Shown here: positions 9,300 through 21,833 of the stretch, in pieces
How positions within the stretch are numbered: the first letter of the stretch is position 1
Layout: the number at the start of each line of letters is the position of its first letter
Assembly (NCBI RefSeq): GCF_900104485.1
Contig: NZ_FMXQ01000009.1
Location: 151,811-215,810 of the forward strand
DNA: 64,000 bases
Direction of reading: 5' to 3'
DNA from: Bauldia litoralis
GTDB lineage: Bacteria > Pseudomonadota > Alphaproteobacteria > Rhizobiales > Kaistiaceae
Notes under the pieces: generated by a model
The model's input: only the letters and a program-made list of their open reading frames with translations
The model's database searches: none
What the model was told of the DNA's origin: nothing
Translations under genes and position numbers: made by a program

Positions 9300-10469
9300 T
9301 TGCCGCGATCATCCTACCTGTTCACCAGCGAATCTGTTTCCGAGGGACATCCCGACAAGGTTTGCGACCGTATTTCTGACACCGTCGTCGACGCCTATCT
9401 CGGCGCGCTGCCGGAGGCGCGCGTCGCGTGCGAGACGCTGACCACAACCAACCGCATCATCATCGCCGGCGAGGTCCGGGGACCGCAGGAGGTCCGCGAC
9501 GGCCTCGAGGCGCTGATCCGCGACGCCGTGCGCGACATCGGTTACGAGCAGGACGGTTTTCATTGGCAGAACGCCCAGTTCGAGAATCTCCTGCATGACC
9601 AGTCGGTCGACATCGCCCAGGGCGTCGATGCCGCCGGCAACAAGGACGAAGGCGCCGGCGACCAGGGCATCATGTTCGGCTACGCCTGCCGCGAGACGCC
9701 GGAGTTGATGCCCGCGCCGATCTACTATTCGCACCGTATCCTCAAGCTGATGGCCGACGCCCGCAAGTCCGGCGCCGCCCCGATGCTCGGCCCCGACGCC
9801 AAGAGCCAGGTCACCATCGCCTACGAGAATGGCAAGCCGACCAGGGCGACCTCGATCGTCGTCTCGACCCAGCATCTCGACGAGGCGATGACCTCCGAGG
9901 ACGTCCGTGCCGTGGTCGAGCCTTATGTCCGCGAAGCATTGCCGGCCGATTGGATCAACGGCGCCACCGAGTGGCACGTCAATCCGACCGGCAAGTTCGT
10001 CATCGGCGGTCCGGACGGCGATTGCGGCCTCACGGGCCGCAAGATCATCGTCGACACCTATGGCGGTGCTGCGCCCCACGGCGGCGGCGCCTTCTCCGGC
10101 AAGGATCCGACCAAGGTCGACCGCTCGGCCGCCTATGCCGCGCGCTACCTCGCCAAGAATGTCGTCGCGGCCGATCTCGCCGATCGCTGCACCATCCAGC
10201 TCGCCTATGCCATCGGCGTCGCCAAGCCGCTGTCGATCTATGTCGACCTCCACGGCACCGGCAAGGTCGAGGAGCAGGCGCTCGAGACGGCGCTCGGCTC
10301 GGCGATGGACCTGACCCCGCGCGGCATCCGCGAGCACCTTCAGCTCAACCGGCCGATCTACGCCCGCACCGCGGCCTACGGCCATTTCGGCCGCACTCCG
10401 GACGCCGACGGCGGCTTCTCCTGGGAGAAGACCGACCTCGTCGACGCCCTGCGCGCGGCCATCAGGTAA
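9300..10469 (+). CDS. metK: S-adenosylmethionine synthase
   Basis: This 389-residue enzyme joins methionine and ATP to make SAM. It carries the family signatures [12 protein letters not shown] (about residues 119-130) and [19 protein letters not shown] (about 261-279), and the early [11 protein letters not shown] active-site block. The start is TTG 9300, immediately before [19 protein letters not shown]. The hairpin 10478-10499 follows the stop. Confidence 0.97.
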   Translation: MPRSSYLFTSESVSEGHPDKVCDRISDTVVDAYLGALPEARVACETLTTTNRIIIAGEVRGPQEVRDGLEALIRDAVRDIGYEQDGFHWQNAQFENLLHDQSVDIAQGVDAAGNKDEGAGDQGIMFGYACRETPELMPAPIYYSHRILKLMADARKSGAAPMLGPDAKSQVTIAYENGKPTRATSIVVSTQHLDEAMTSEDVRAVVEPYVREALPADWINGATEWHVNPTGKFVIGGPDGDCGLTGRKIIVDTYGGAAPHGGGAFSGKDPTKVDRSAAYAARYLAKNVVAADLADRCTIQLAYAIGVAKPLSIYVDLHGTGKVEEQALETALGSAMDLTPRGIREHLQLNRPIYARTAAYGHFGRTPDADGGFSWEKTDLVDALRAAIR

Positions 10470-10477
10470 GAACCCAA

Positions 10478-10499
10478 GGGGGCGCGGCGACGCGCCCCC
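10478..10499 (+). terminator. GC-rich hairpin between metK and trmB
   Basis: A perfect 9-bp stem (10478-10486 with 10491-10499) is capped by a GCGA (GNRA) tetraloop and begins 9 nt after the metK stop. It lacks a T-run. Attenuation or 3'-end protection is more likely than full termination. Confidence 0.5.
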
Positions 10500-10517
10500 G
10501 GTTCAGCGGGCCCGGCC

Positions 10518-11201
10518 TTGCAGAGACGCTCCAGCACGCTCTACGGCCGCCGCAAGGGCAAGCCGCTTTCGCCGCGCCGCGAGGGCCTCATGGCCGGCGT
10601 CTACCGGCAGCTCGCCGTCGATCTCGCCACGCCGCCGCCCGCGCCGCTCGCCACCCTGTTTCCCGCTCCCGTCGATGACATCCGCCTCGAGATCGGCTTC
10701 GGCGGCGGCGAGCACCTGATCCACGAGGCAAGCGCCGCGCCGGCCACCGGCTTCATCGGCGTCGAGCCCTTCATCGAGGCCATGGCCAAGGCGGTCGCGG
10801 CGATCGATCTCGCCGGCCTGACCAACATCCGCCTCCATGACGGCGACGCCGCCGACCTCCTCGACTGGCTGCCGCCGGCCTCACTCGCCCGGGTCGATCT
10901 CCTCTATCCCGATCCCTGGCCGAAGCGCCGCCACTGGAAGCGCCGCTTCGTCAACCCGGACAACCTCGACCGCATCGCCCGCGCCCTCGCGCCGGGCGCC
11001 CTGTTCCGCTTCGCCAGCGACATCGACACCTATGTCGACTGGACCCTGCGCCACCTCGCCGCCCGCCCGGATTTCGTCTGGACCGCCGAGCGTGCCGACG
11101 ACTGGCGCAAGCCCTGGGCCGGCTGGCCCGGCACCCGCTACGAGGCCAAGGCCTATCGCGAGGGCAGGACGCCCGCCTACCTCGTCTTCCGGAAGCGCTG
11201 A
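10518..11201 (+). CDS. trmB: tRNA (guanine-N7-)-methyltransferase
   Basis: This 227-residue SAM-dependent enzyme makes m7G46 in tRNA. EIGFGGGEH is the SAM-binding motif I (about residues 58-66), and YPDPWPKRRHWKRRF (about 130-144) is the TrmB catalytic/substrate block. The start is TTG 10518. A SAM user directly downstream of metK is common in this group. Confidence 0.94.
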   Translation: MQRRSSTLYGRRKGKPLSPRREGLMAGVYRQLAVDLATPPPAPLATLFPAPVDDIRLEIGFGGGEHLIHEASAAPATGFIGVEPFIEAMAKAVAAIDLAGLTNIRLHDGDAADLLDWLPPASLARVDLLYPDPWPKRRHWKRRFVNPDNLDRIARALAPGALFRFASDIDTYVDWTLRHLAARPDFVWTAERADDWRKPWAGWPGTRYEAKAYREGRTPAYLVFRKR

Positions 11202-11354
11202 CCGGAAACGCTCCGCCGACGCGCCACCTTGCGTTTCGCGCGGTCCCGGACTATATCGGCAGCATCATCTCAAACGATCGGCTTCGTTGGAGAGTGGGCC
11301 CCGCCGGACCCGCTCTTTTTGCACAGGCGGAACCGGTCGAGGGAAGGAACAGGC

Positions 11355-11957
11355 TTGGCCGAAGAATCTTCTGAACCTCGGATCGTCACCGAGAGCGGAC
11401 TTGAGGCGCGCGTCGCCCACATCGTCGAGCCGACGGTGTCAGGGCTCGGCTACCGTCTCGTCCGCATCAAGCTGTCGGCGATGAACGGCCAGACGCTGCA
11501 GGTGATGGCCGAGCGTCCGGACGGCACGATGACCGTCGAGGACTGCGAGCGCCTGTCGCGCGACCTGTCGCCGGCGCTTGATGTCGACGATCCGATCGAC
11601 GGCGCGTATCACCTCGAGGTTTCCTCGCCCGGCATCGACCGGCCGCTGGTTCGCCGTTCCGATTTCGAGCGCTATGCCGGCCACGTCGCCAAGGTCGAGC
11701 TGATCCGCCCGGCCAATGGGCGCAAGCGTTTCCGCGGCGCCCTTGCCGGCCTCGAAGGCGACGCCGCCCGCATCGCGGTCGACAAGCCGGTCGATGGCGA
11801 GACCACCGTTCTCTTGCCGCTGGCCGATATCGCCGAGGCCAAGCTGGTGCTCACCGACGAACTGATCCGCGAAACGCTGGCGGCCGAAAAGCACGCCGCC
11901 GCCGCGACCGACGAAGACCCGAACAACACCGACGCCGATCCGGCCTCGGCCCACTGA
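11355..11957 (+). CDS. rimP: Ribosome maturation factor RimP
   Basis: RimP (YlxS) helps assemble the 30S subunit. The product from TTG 11355 has 200 residues; GGAAGGAACAGGC just upstream offers a ribosome site, while an in-frame ATG-less extension to 11229 has no family similarity. The core shows [17 protein letters not shown] and [12 protein letters not shown]. The last 25 residues are Ala/Asp/Thr-rich. It starts the rimP-nusA-ylxR-infB-rbfA-truB-rpsO-pnp cluster and lies 16 nt before nusA. Confidence 0.95.
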   Translation: MAEESSEPRIVTESGLEARVAHIVEPTVSGLGYRLVRIKLSAMNGQTLQVMAERPDGTMTVEDCERLSRDLSPALDVDDPIDGAYHLEVSSPGIDRPLVRRSDFERYAGHVAKVELIRPANGRKRFRGALAGLEGDAARIAVDKPVDGETTVLLPLADIAEAKLVLTDELIRETLAAEKHAAAATDEDPNNTDADPASAH

Positions 11958-11973
11958 CGAAACGGAGACGACA

Positions 11974-13608
11974 ATGGCAGTCAGTGCAAATCGACTCGAG
12001 CTCCTCCAGATCGCCGACGCGGTCGCCCGTGAAAAGGTGATCGACCGGATGATCGTGGTCACCGCCATGGAGGATGCGATCCAGAAGGCGGCGCGTTCGC
12101 GCTACGGCTCGGAGACCGATGTCCGCGCCGAGATCGACCCGAAGACCGGCGAGATCAAGCTGCAGCGCCTGCTCAAGGTGGTCGAGGAGATCGACAATCC
12201 GGCGACCGACATCACGCTCGACATTGCCCGCGGCCGCAACCCGGCCGCCCAGCTCGGCGACTTCATCGCCGAGCCGCTGCCGCCGATGGACTTTGGCCGC
12301 ATCGCCGCCCAGTCGGCCAAGCAGGTCATCGTCCAGAAGGTGCGCGAGGCCGAGCGCGACCGTCAGTTCGACGAGTTCAAGGATCGCATCGGCGAGATCG
12401 TCAACGGCCAGGTCAAGCGCGTCGAATACGGCAACGTCATTGTCGATCTCGGCCGCGGCGAGGCCATCGTCCGTCGCGACGAGTTGATCCCGCGCGAGAC
12501 CTTCCGCTACGGCGACCGGGTCCGCGCCTATATCTATGACGTCCGCCGCGAGCAGCGCGGGCCGCAGATCTTCATGTCGCGCACCCATCCGCAATTCATG
12601 GCCAAGCTCTTCGCCCAGGAAGTGCCGGAGATCTACGACGGCATCATCGAGGTGAAGTCGGTCGCCCGCGATCCGGGCAGCCGCGCCAAGATCGCCGTCA
12701 TCTCGCGCGATTCCTCGATCGATCCCGTCGGCGCCTGCGTCGGCATGCGCGGCAGCCGCGTCCAGGCGGTGGTCAACGAGCTGCAGGGCGAGAAGATCGA
12801 CATCATCCCGTGGTCGGATGATCCCGCGACCTTCATCGTCAACTCGCTGCAGCCGGCCGAGGTCGCCAAGGTCGTCCTCGACGAGGACGCCGAGCGCATC
12901 GAGGTGGTGGTACCCGACGATCAGCTGTCGCTGGCCATCGGCCGCCGCGGCCAGAATGTCCGCCTTGCGTCGCAGCTGACCGGCTGGGACATCGACATCC
13001 TCACCGAGCAGGAAGAGTCGGAGCGCCGCCAGAAGGAATTCCAGGATCGCACCGCCCTGTTCATCGAGGCGCTCGATGTTGACGAGGTCGTCGGCCAGTT
13101 GCTGGCTTCGGAAGGCTTCGTCTCGGTCACCGAGATCGCCTATGTCGAACTCGACGAACTCGCCTCGATCGAAGGCTTCGACGAGGAGACGGCGGTCGAG
13201 TTGCAGAGCCGCGCCGCCGAGTATCTGGCGCGCATCGAGGGCGAGCAGGACGCCGAGCGCCAAGAGCTTGGCGTCGAGGACGTTCTGAAGGAAATTCCCG
13301 GCGTCACCACCGCCGCGCTGGTTGCCCTCGGCAAGGCCGACATCAAGACGATGGATGATTTCGCCGGCTGCGTGCCCGACGACCTGGTTGGCTGGGTCGA
13401 GCGCAAGGATGGCGAGTCGACCCGTTTCCCCGGCGCGCTCGATGGTTTCGATATCTCGCGGGCGGAAGCAGAGGCAATGATCATGCAGGCGCGCATCAAG
13501 GCGGGCTGGATCACGGAAGAGGACCTCAAGGCCCAGGATGAAGAAGCCGCCGAGGGTGAAACCGACGCCGAAGCTCCGGTTGAGGGCGAAGCGCCGGCAC
13601 AGGCCTGA
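11974..13608 (+). CDS. nusA: Transcription elongation/termination factor NusA
   Basis: NusA binds RNA polymerase and nascent RNA and modulates pausing, termination and antitermination. The 544-residue product shows the N-terminal domain, an S1 domain (about 135-200), two KH domains ([14 protein letters not shown] and [16 protein letters not shown]), and C-terminal helix-hairpin-helix acidic repeats. It ends with an acidic Glu/Ala tail. A good RBS (GGAGACGACA) precedes ATG 11974. Confidence 0.97.
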   Translation: MAVSANRLELLQIADAVAREKVIDRMIVVTAMEDAIQKAARSRYGSETDVRAEIDPKTGEIKLQRLLKVVEEIDNPATDITLDIARGRNPAAQLGDFIAEPLPPMDFGRIAAQSAKQVIVQKVREAERDRQFDEFKDRIGEIVNGQVKRVEYGNVIVDLGRGEAIVRRDELIPRETFRYGDRVRAYIYDVRREQRGPQIFMSRTHPQFMAKLFAQEVPEIYDGIIEVKSVARDPGSRAKIAVISRDSSIDPVGACVGMRGSRVQAVVNELQGEKIDIIPWSDDPATFIVNSLQPAEVAKVVLDEDAERIEVVVPDDQLSLAIGRRGQNVRLASQLTGWDIDILTEQEESERRQKEFQDRTALFIEALDVDEVVGQLLASEGFVSVTEIAYVELDELASIEGFDEETAVELQSRAAEYLARIEGEQDAERQELGVEDVLKEIPGVTTAALVALGKADIKTMDDFAGCVPDDLVGWVERKDGESTRFPGALDGFDISRAEAEAMIMQARIKAGWITEEDLKAQDEEAAEGETDAEAPVEGEAPAQA

Positions 13609-13624
13609 CGGAAACGGGACCGCG

Positions 13625-14290
13625 ATGCCGCGAAGCGCGGAACAGAGCGAAAGAACCTGCATCGTCACCCGGCAAACCGCGCCGGCTGAGAGGCTCATTC
13701 GCTTTGTCGCCGCGCCGGATGGCAGCGTCGTCGCCGATCTCAGGCGGCGTTTGCCGGGACGCGGCGTCTGGGTGACGGCCGACGCCGAACACGTAAGGAC
13801 CGCGGAGCGCAAGCGCCTGTTCGAGCGCAGCTTCGGCACGGGCGTCCATGTCGAGCCCGGTCTTGCCGATCGGGTGGCGGATAACCTGCGCCAGGGGGCG
13901 GTGGCGGCGGTGTCGCTGGCCCGCAAGGCGGGTGCGGCGGTCAGCGGCTTCACCAAGGTCGAGGCCGCTCTGGCCAAGGGATCGGTCGGTGCGTTGATCC
14001 ACTCTACGGACGCGCGCGCCGACGGAATCAGCAAGATCGCGGCCGCGGCCAGGCGCCATCAGGGCGACCGGACGAACGGGCCGCCGGTTATTCGTGTGTT
14101 TACCGGAGACGAATTGGATTTGGCATTCGGTCGAACAAATGTGATACATGCAGCATTGCTTGCCGGACCGGCGAGCACCAATGTCCTGAAACGTGTTCGG
14201 GCCTTCGCCGACTTCGTCGGCGGGGATATGACTGTTGGCGAGCCCGATCGCGAAATGGTCGAGCAAGATAAAGTGTCCGCGGGATCGTAG
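13625..14290 (+). CDS. YlxR (DUF448) RNA-binding protein with L7Ae-like C-terminus
   Basis: This 221-residue protein joins an N-terminal YlxR domain ([30 protein letters not shown]) to a C-terminal ribosomal L7Ae-like domain ([23 protein letters not shown] helix, then [12 protein letters not shown]). Both halves bind RNA or nucleoid factors. It lies between nusA (16 nt) and infB (7 nt). A start inside nusA at 13538 is in frame but would overlap by 70 nt and lacks family support. Confidence 0.88.
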   Translation: MPRSAEQSERTCIVTRQTAPAERLIRFVAAPDGSVVADLRRRLPGRGVWVTADAEHVRTAERKRLFERSFGTGVHVEPGLADRVADNLRQGAVAAVSLARKAGAAVSGFTKVEAALAKGSVGALIHSTDARADGISKIAAAARRHQGDRTNGPPVIRVFTGDELDLAFGRTNVIHAALLAGPASTNVLKRVRAFADFVGGDMTVGEPDREMVEQDKVSAGS

Positions 14291-14297
14291 GAATTTC

Positions 14298-16874
14298 ATG
14301 ACTGAGACGACCGACAAGACATTAACGGCACCGAAAAAGACGCTCGGTTTGAAGCGCGGCAATATCGAGCGGGATACCGTTCGGCAGAGCTTCTCGCATG
14401 GCCGCACCAATACGGTGCAGGTCGAGCGCAAGAAGCGCCGCATCAACATGCCCGGCGAGACGAAGGCCGAGGCGCCAGCGCCGGCGCCCGTCGCGCCCGA
14501 GCCGAAGGTTGCCGCGCCGGCCCCCGTGCCGGAAGCGCCCAAGCCACCGCCGGCTCCCGCCGCCGGCATGGTCCTGCGTCATCTTTCGGACGATGAGATC
14601 GATGCCCGGGCCAAGGCCCTTGCCGACGCCAAGGTTCGCGAGGCGGAGGAACGCCGCAACGCCGAGGCCGAGGCCAAGCGCCGCGCCGAAGAGGAAGCCC
14701 GTCTCGCCAGTGAGCGCTCCGAGGCGGAGCGCCGCAAGGCCGAAGACGATGCCCGCCGCAAGGTCGAGGAAGCTGCCCGCGCCCGCGCCGAGAATTCCGC
14801 GCGCCGCCAGGCCGGCGACGAAGCGCCCGCAGTCGCGCCGCCGGTCGCGCCGGCGCCCGAGCGCCAGCGCCCCGCCAAGGCCGAGGCGGTCGTGCCGGAC
14901 GACGACGAAGCCGGCGCGCTGCGCGGCCGGATCAAGACCAAGGCCCCGCCGACCGAGGTCAAGCCGGTAAAGCGGCCGGAAGAGCGGCGTCGCGGCAAGC
15001 TGACGCTGGGCAATGCGCTCGACGATACGGAGCGCGCCCGTTCGCTCGCCTCGATCCGTCGTCGCCGCGAGCGCGAACGCGCCCGCACCCACGATACGGG
15101 CCCGCGCGAGAAGGTCGTCCGCGAGGTCGTCATTCCGGAGACGATCACTATCCAGGAACTCGCCAATCGTATGGCCGAGCGCGCTGTCGAGGTGATCAAG
15201 CTTCTGATGAAGCAGGGCCAGCTGGTCAAGGCCGCCGATATCATCGACTCCGATACCGCGCAGCTGATCGCCGAGGAAATGGGCCACACCGTTCGCCGGG
15301 TCGCCGAATCCGACGTCGAGGAAGGCCTGTTCTCCGGCACCGAGGACGAGGGCGATCTGCAGCCGCGTCCGCCGGTCGTCACCATCATGGGTCACGTCGA
15401 TCACGGCAAGACGTCGCTTCTCGACGCGATCCGCGAGGCGGATGTCGTCACCGGCGAGGCCGGTGGCATCACCCAGCATATCGGCGCCTATCAGGTCGAG
15501 CAGAACGGTCAGAAGATCACGTTCATCGACACCCCCGGCCATGCCGCCTTCACGGCGATGCGTGCCCGCGGCGCCAAGGTGACCGATATCGTCATCCTGG
15601 TGGTGGCCGCCGACGATGGCGTCATGCCCCAGACGATCGAGGCGATCCATCACGCCAAGGCCGCCAACGTGCCGATCATCGTTGCGATCAACAAGATCGA
15701 CAAGCCGGATGGAGACCCGAGCCGCGTCCGCAACGAACTGCTGCAGCATGAGGTCTTCGTCGAGTCGATGGGCGGCGAGATTCTCGATGTCGAGGTCTCG
15801 GCGATCCAGAAGACCAATCTCGACAAGCTGCTCGAAACGGTCCTGCTCCAGTCCGAGCTGCTTGAACTCAAGGCCAATCCCGATCGCGAGGCCGAAGGCA
15901 CCGTGGTCGAGGCGAAGCTCGATCGCGGTCGCGGTCCGGTCGCCACCGTGCTGGTCCAGCGCGGCACCCTCCATATTGGCGACATCGTCGTCGCCGGCTC
16001 CGAATGGGGCAAGGTGCGGGCGCTGATCGACGATCACGGCGTGCAGGTCGATGCCGCCGTCCCCTCCATGCCGGTCGAGGTTCTGGGCTTCCAGGGCGCG
16101 CCGGATGCGGGAGACCGGATGGCGGTTGTCGAGTCCGAGTCCCGCGCCCGCGAGGTCACGGCTTACCGCGCCCGCCAGAAGCGTGAGAAGGCGCAGGCCC
16201 GGTTGACCGGTGCCCGTGGCTCGCTGGCGGAGATGATGAACCAGCTCCAGGCCAGCGGCCAGAAGGTCTTCCCGCTGTTGATCAAGGGCGACGTACAGGG
16301 CTCGGTCGAGGCGATCACCCAGGCGCTCGAGGCGCTTGGCACCGACGAGGTCGCGGCCCGCGTGCTCCATTCGGGCGTCGGCGGGATCACCGAGTCGGAC
16401 GTGACGCTTGCGGCAACGTCGGATGCGGCGATCATCGGCTTCAACGTCCGCGCCAATGCCCAGGCACGCAACGCCGCCGAGGCCGAAGGCATCGAGATCC
16501 GCTACTACAACATCATCTACAACCTCGTGGATGACGTGAAGGCGGCGATGTCCGGCATGCTGTCGCCGGAGCGTCGCGAGACCATGCTCGGCAATGCCGA
16601 GATCCTCGAGATCTTCAACATCTCGAAGACGGGCAAGGTCGCGGGCTGTCGCGTCACCGACGGTGTCGTCCAGCGTGGTGCCCATGTCCGCCTGATCCGC
16701 GACAATGTGGTGATCCACGAAGGCAAGCTGTCGACCCTCAAGCGCTTCAAGGACGAAGTTCGCGAAGTGCCGACCGGGCAGGAATGCGGCATGGCCTTCG
16801 AAAGCTACGAGGACATGCGCCCCGGCGATGTCATCGAGTGCTATCGCGTCGAGGAGATTGCTCGCTCGCTCTAG
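14298..16874 (+). CDS. infB: Translation initiation factor IF-2
   Basis: IF-2 is the GTPase that places fMet-tRNA on the 30S subunit and promotes 70S joining. The 858-residue product has a long Ala/Glu/Arg-rich N-terminal region (about residues 30-270, predicted coiled coil), an IF2_N domain, and the G domain with GHVDHGKT (G1), DTPGHAAF (G3) and NKIDKP (G4). The beta-barrel and C-terminal domains follow. ATG 14298 is 7 nt after ylxR. A very long antisense frame lies opposite but is not a gene. Confidence 0.97.
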   Translation: MTETTDKTLTAPKKTLGLKRGNIERDTVRQSFSHGRTNTVQVERKKRRINMPGETKAEAPAPAPVAPEPKVAAPAPVPEAPKPPPAPAAGMVLRHLSDDEIDARAKALADAKVREAEERRNAEAEAKRRAEEEARLASERSEAERRKAEDDARRKVEEAARARAENSARRQAGDEAPAVAPPVAPAPERQRPAKAEAVVPDDDEAGALRGRIKTKAPPTEVKPVKRPEERRRGKLTLGNALDDTERARSLASIRRRRERERARTHDTGPREKVVREVVIPETITIQELANRMAERAVEVIKLLMKQGQLVKAADIIDSDTAQLIAEEMGHTVRRVAESDVEEGLFSGTEDEGDLQPRPPVVTIMGHVDHGKTSLLDAIREADVVTGEAGGITQHIGAYQVEQNGQKITFIDTPGHAAFTAMRARGAKVTDIVILVVAADDGVMPQTIEAIHHAKAANVPIIVAINKIDKPDGDPSRVRNELLQHEVFVESMGGEILDVEVSAIQKTNLDKLLETVLLQSELLELKANPDREAEGTVVEAKLDRGRGPVATVLVQRGTLHIGDIVVAGSEWGKVRALIDDHGVQVDAAVPSMPVEVLGFQGAPDAGDRMAVVESESRAREVTAYRARQKREKAQARLTGARGSLAEMMNQLQASGQKVFPLLIKGDVQGSVEAITQALEALGTDEVAARVLHSGVGGITESDVTLAATSDAAIIGFNVRANAQARNAAEAEGIEIRYYNIIYNLVDDVKAAMSGMLSPERRETMLGNAEILEIFNISKTGKVAGCRVTDGVVQRGAHVRLIRDNVVIHEGKLSTLKRFKDEVREVPTGQECGMAFESYEDMRPGDVIECYRVEEIARSL

Positions 16875-16954
16875 GGATCGTCGCCTGTCGGCTTCGGTAT
16901 CTGCCCGACCGGGCGTGCCGATGTCGGTCGCGGGCACATCCGCCAAGCATGCGC

Positions 16955-16989
16955 CGCCGGGCCGGGGATCGCGATATCCCCGCCCGGCG
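16955..16989 (+). other. Stable hairpin in the infB-rbfA spacer
   Basis: The 138-nt spacer contains an 8-bp outer stem (16955-16962 with 16982-16989), a one-base bulge at 16963, a 6-bp inner stem (16964-16969 with 16976-16981) and a 6-nt loop. It ends 23 nt before the preferred rbfA start and would cover the upstream alternative ATG 16992. There is no T-run, so attenuation or mRNA processing is more likely than termination. Confidence 0.55.
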
Positions 16990-17012
16990 CGATGCCAGCA
17001 GCAAGAACCGCC

Positions 17013-17420
17013 ATGGCCAAGAAATCCTCCCGAGCTTCCGGTCCATCCCAGCGCCAGCTTCGCGTCGGCGAACTGGTGCGTCACGCGCTCTCCGACATCC
17101 TGCTCCAGGGCGAGATCCACGATCCGGTGATCGAGGGCACGGTGGTCAGCGTCCCGGAAGTCCGGATGTCGCCGGATCTCACCCTCGCCACCGTCTTCGT
17201 CATGCCGCTCGGCGGCAAGGATGGCGAAGCGGTGGTCGCGGCCTTCGACCGCAGCAAGAAGTTCCTGCGCGGCGCCGTCGCCCGCCGGGTCGACCTTCGC
17301 CATGCGCCGGATCTGCGCTTCCTGCTCGATACCTCCTTTGAAGTCGGCGACCGCATCGACGCGCTGCTGCGCGATCCCGCGGTCAAGCGCGACCTCGACA
17401 CCAAACCGGACGACGAATAG
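17013..17420 (+). CDS. rbfA: 30S ribosome-binding factor RbfA
   Basis: RbfA is a small KH-fold cold-shock factor for 16S rRNA 5'-end maturation. The 135-residue product contains [17 protein letters not shown] and [16 protein letters not shown], typical of the family. ATG 17013 ([10 protein letters not shown]) is preferred; ATG 16992 is an alternative that adds seven residues but abuts the hairpin stem. truB begins 6 nt after the stop. Confidence 0.94.
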   Translation: MAKKSSRASGPSQRQLRVGELVRHALSDILLQGEIHDPVIEGTVVSVPEVRMSPDLTLATVFVMPLGGKDGEAVVAAFDRSKKFLRGAVARRVDLRHAPDLRFLLDTSFEVGDRIDALLRDPAVKRDLDTKPDDE

Positions 17421-17426
17421 ACCCCG

Positions 17427-18344
17427 ATGGCAAATCGCAAGCGCAAGGGCCGCGACATTTCCGGTTGGCTGTGCCTCGACAAGGCCGTCGGCCAGACCTC
17501 GACCGCCGCGGTCGGCTCGGTCAAGCGCCTGTTCGACGCCGCCAAGGTCGGCCACGCCGGCACGCTCGATCCGCTGGCCTCCGGCATCCTGCCGATCGCC
17601 TTCGGCGGCGCGACCAAGACGGTGCCCTTCGTCCAGGACAGCCGCAAGCTGTACCGCTTCACCGTCCAGTGGGGCACCGAAACCGATACCGACGATTCCG
17701 ACGGAACGGTCGTCGAAACTTCGGACCTCCGCCCGGACCGCGCCGCCATCGAGGCCCGGCTTGGCGATTTCCTCGGCGAGATCATGCAGCGCCCGCCGGC
17801 CTTCTCGGCGATCAAGATCGCCGGCGCCCGCGCCTATGACCTCGCCCGCGACGGCGAGACCGTCGAGATCGACGAGCGCCCGGTGGTCATCCACCGGTTC
17901 GAACTGACCGAGGTTCCCGACGCCGACCACGCCGTCTTCGAGGCCGAATGCGGCAAGGGCACCTACGTCCGCGCGCTCGCCCGCGACATGGGCCGCAAGC
18001 TCGGCGCCCTCGGTCATGTCGTCGCCTTGCGCCGCCTCGCCGTCGGCCCCTTCACCGAGGCGACCGCGATCACCATCGCCGATGTGATCAAGGCGCGCGA
18101 GGAGGGCCCGGCCAGTTCGCTCGACCGCTTCCTCCTGCCGATCGCCACCGCGCTTGGCGACCTGCCCGAGGTCGTCGTCGGCCAGCGCGACGCGGCCGAG
18201 ATCATGCGCGGCGGCTCGGTCCTGGTCCGCGGCAACGATCTGCCGATCGCCGGTTCCGCCCAGGCGACGGTCGCCGGCCGCACCATCGCCATCGGCGAGA
18301 TCGAGCATGGCGAGTTCCATCCGCGCCGGGTGTTTCGCGCTTGA
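17427..18344 (+). CDS. truB: tRNA pseudouridine(55) synthase TruB
   Basis: This 305-residue enzyme makes the universal pseudouridine 55 in the T loop of tRNAs. The catalytic aspartate is D48 in GHAGTLDPLASGILP. RPPAFSAIKIAGARAYDLAR and GTYVRALARDMG are further family blocks. It is close to rbfA and upstream of rpsO in the conserved order. Confidence 0.97.
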   Translation: MANRKRKGRDISGWLCLDKAVGQTSTAAVGSVKRLFDAAKVGHAGTLDPLASGILPIAFGGATKTVPFVQDSRKLYRFTVQWGTETDTDDSDGTVVETSDLRPDRAAIEARLGDFLGEIMQRPPAFSAIKIAGARAYDLARDGETVEIDERPVVIHRFELTEVPDADHAVFEAECGKGTYVRALARDMGRKLGALGHVVALRRLAVGPFTEATAITIADVIKAREEGPASSLDRFLLPIATALGDLPEVVVGQRDAAEIMRGGSVLVRGNDLPIAGSAQATVAGRTIAIGEIEHGEFHPRRVFRA

Positions 18345-18525
18345 CCATCTCGCGAATCCGGAAAGCCGAGCCCAATCAACGGCTTGGACGCGGGCTTATT
18401 TCGCTGGCAATTGACGGGCCTTTCCGTCATATTCCCCGCGCATCCGCCGAGGGCCCCAGGTCCGCGCGGCATGTATTCCATTCCCGACCGTGCTGGACGA
18501 CATCCCGGCACCGGCCGTACCCCAC

Positions 18526-18546
18526 CGGCAGGGACGTTCCCTGCCG
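18526..18546 (+). promoter_or_regulatory. Leader hairpin upstream of rpsO
   Basis: A perfect 9-bp stem (18526-18534 with 18538-18546) with a 3-nt loop ends about 8 nt before the AGAAAGGA ribosome site of rpsO. S15 autoregulates translation through structured leaders in several bacteria, so this is a candidate S15-binding element. It could also be a weak attenuator, since AACTTTT follows. Confidence 0.5.
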
Positions 18547-18567
18547 AACTTTTAGAAAGGATACCCG

Positions 18568-18837
18568 ATGTCGATAACGGCAGAGCGCAAGCAGGCGCTC
18601 ATCAAGGAATATGGCACCAAGTCGGGCGACACCGGCTCGGCCGAAGTCCAGGTCGCGATCCTCACCGAGCGGATCGCCAACCTGACCGAACACTTCAAGA
18701 CCCACGGCAAGGACAACCATTCCCGGCGTGGCCTCCTGAAGCTGGTCAGCCAGCGCCGCCGGCTTCTCAACTACGTCAATGGCCTCGATGTCGAGCGCTA
18801 CAAGACGCTGATCGGCCGCCTCGGACTGCGGCGCTAG
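18568..18837 (+). CDS. rpsO: 30S ribosomal protein S15
   Basis: This 89-residue S15 is of standard length and contains the conserved [17 protein letters not shown] and [17 protein letters not shown] segments that contact 16S rRNA helices 20-22. The RBS AGAAAGGA is 7 nt upstream of ATG. It is followed by pnp, the classic rpsO-pnp order. Confidence 0.98.
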   Translation: MSITAERKQALIKEYGTKSGDTGSAEVQVAILTERIANLTEHFKTHGKDNHSRRGLLKLVSQRRRLLNYVNGLDVERYKTLIGRLGLRR

Positions 18838-18844
18838 AAAAGGT

Positions 18845-18873
18845 CCCGCGGAAGCGTATCGACGCTCCGCGGG
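18845..18873 (+). other. Hairpin in the rpsO-pnp spacer
   Basis: A 7-bp stem (18845-18851 with 18867-18873) and a 4-bp stem (18853-18856 with 18863-18866), separated by one bulged A, close a 6-nt loop 8 nt after the rpsO stop. In E. coli a hairpin in this spacer is cut by RNase III for pnp autoregulation; a similar role here is inference. No T-run follows. The remaining 230 nt to pnp show no other feature. Confidence 0.5.
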
Positions 18874-19105
18874 CCATTATGACGAACCAGGCCGGAGCCA
18901 GACGATCCCCTTGAAGCGGATCGGCTCCGGAATGCACCCCCCGCGCGGCGGCATGGGGTCGCCGCGCCCAGGAAAAGTGGACCGGATAGGGGCCATGGCA
19001 GGATCGCCAGACGCTTTCTCGTGAAGGGCTTTGTCCCGGGAGAGCGTCTCGCCGTCTTGTCCATGGCTCGCCTTCGCGTCCACCCGATGGATGAAAGGAT
19101 GAACC

Positions 19106-21241
<2,136 letters not shown>

Positions 21242-21271
21242 TCGCCGAATCATCTTCCGCGAATCTGAGAA

Positions 21272-21300
21272 CGGCCGGCGATTTTCGCCGGCCGTTTTTT
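21272..21300 (+). terminator. Intrinsic terminator of pnp
   Basis: A 10-bp GC-rich stem (21272-21281 with 21285-21294) with a TTT loop is followed by six T (21295-21300), 30 nt after the pnp stop. It closes the rimP-pnp cluster. Confidence 0.93.
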
Positions 21301-21552
21301 CATGTCCGATCGGCGGCGGCGACGCGGGAGACCGCGAAAGAAAGTTGCGTTGCGGACGCCGGATCATACGCTGAGCACGGTGGGAGCCGCCGAGAAGTTT
21401 TTGAAGCTTGCGTTCTTGCGCGTGTGTCGGGTTGCGCCTTCACAACCGTGGGCGCTTCCGTCTATTTCGACACCGGGAGAAGGAGGAGACAGTCGAGAAT
21501 CGGTGCCTGGGTCGTCGCGGCCGGGATACCCGGAACGCGAGAAAAACTCTTG

Positions 21553-21645
21553 GTGCGAACGACTTTCCTCGGCCTGATCGGCCTGATGCTGTTGTACCTC
21601 CTGATCACCAACACCTGGATGATGATCGAATTGATGGGGCGCTAG
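21553..21645 (+). CDS. Possible 30-residue single-helix membrane protein
   Basis: From GTG 21553 the frame encodes one hydrophobic helix (GLIGLMLLYLLITNTWMM within residues 7-24) flanked by Arg at both ends, as in small bitopic membrane proteins. A longer in-frame start at GTG 21424 gives 73 residues with an unremarkable N-terminal part. No good ribosome site is seen before either start; the strong AAGGAGGAG at 21479-21487 is not well placed. The surrounding 532-nt gap between the pnp terminator and the diguanylate cyclase (21302-21833) otherwise shows nothing I recognise. Confidence 0.3.
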   Translation: MRTTFLGLIGLMLLYLLITNTWMMIELMGR

Positions 21646-21833
21646 CTCCGGTGGTCGTCGATAAGACGATCGGAGTCCGTCGTGCGACACTGGTCTCGTC
21701 CAGGTCGCCGGATTCCACCTGCATGCGAAACCCGCGGCTGGCGGTGCATGTCGCCTGACCTGACCCGGCAGCTTTGGCAGCCGATACAGTCTGGATGTTC
21801 GTTTGCTGCCGCGCGGGCCGCCGGTGGCAGGAG

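Noticed and set aside
13538..13624. Upstream ATG of the YlxR-type gene inside nusA
   Set aside because: The extra 29 residues are Arg/Lys-rich out-of-frame nusA sequence; ATG 13625 gives the normal family N-terminus.
14322..18320. A 1332-codon open frame on the minus strand opposite infB-rbfA-truB
   Set aside because: It is antisense to well-conserved genes, has the composition expected from the complement of GC-rich codons (Asp/Gly/Leu/Arg-rich) and matches no family.
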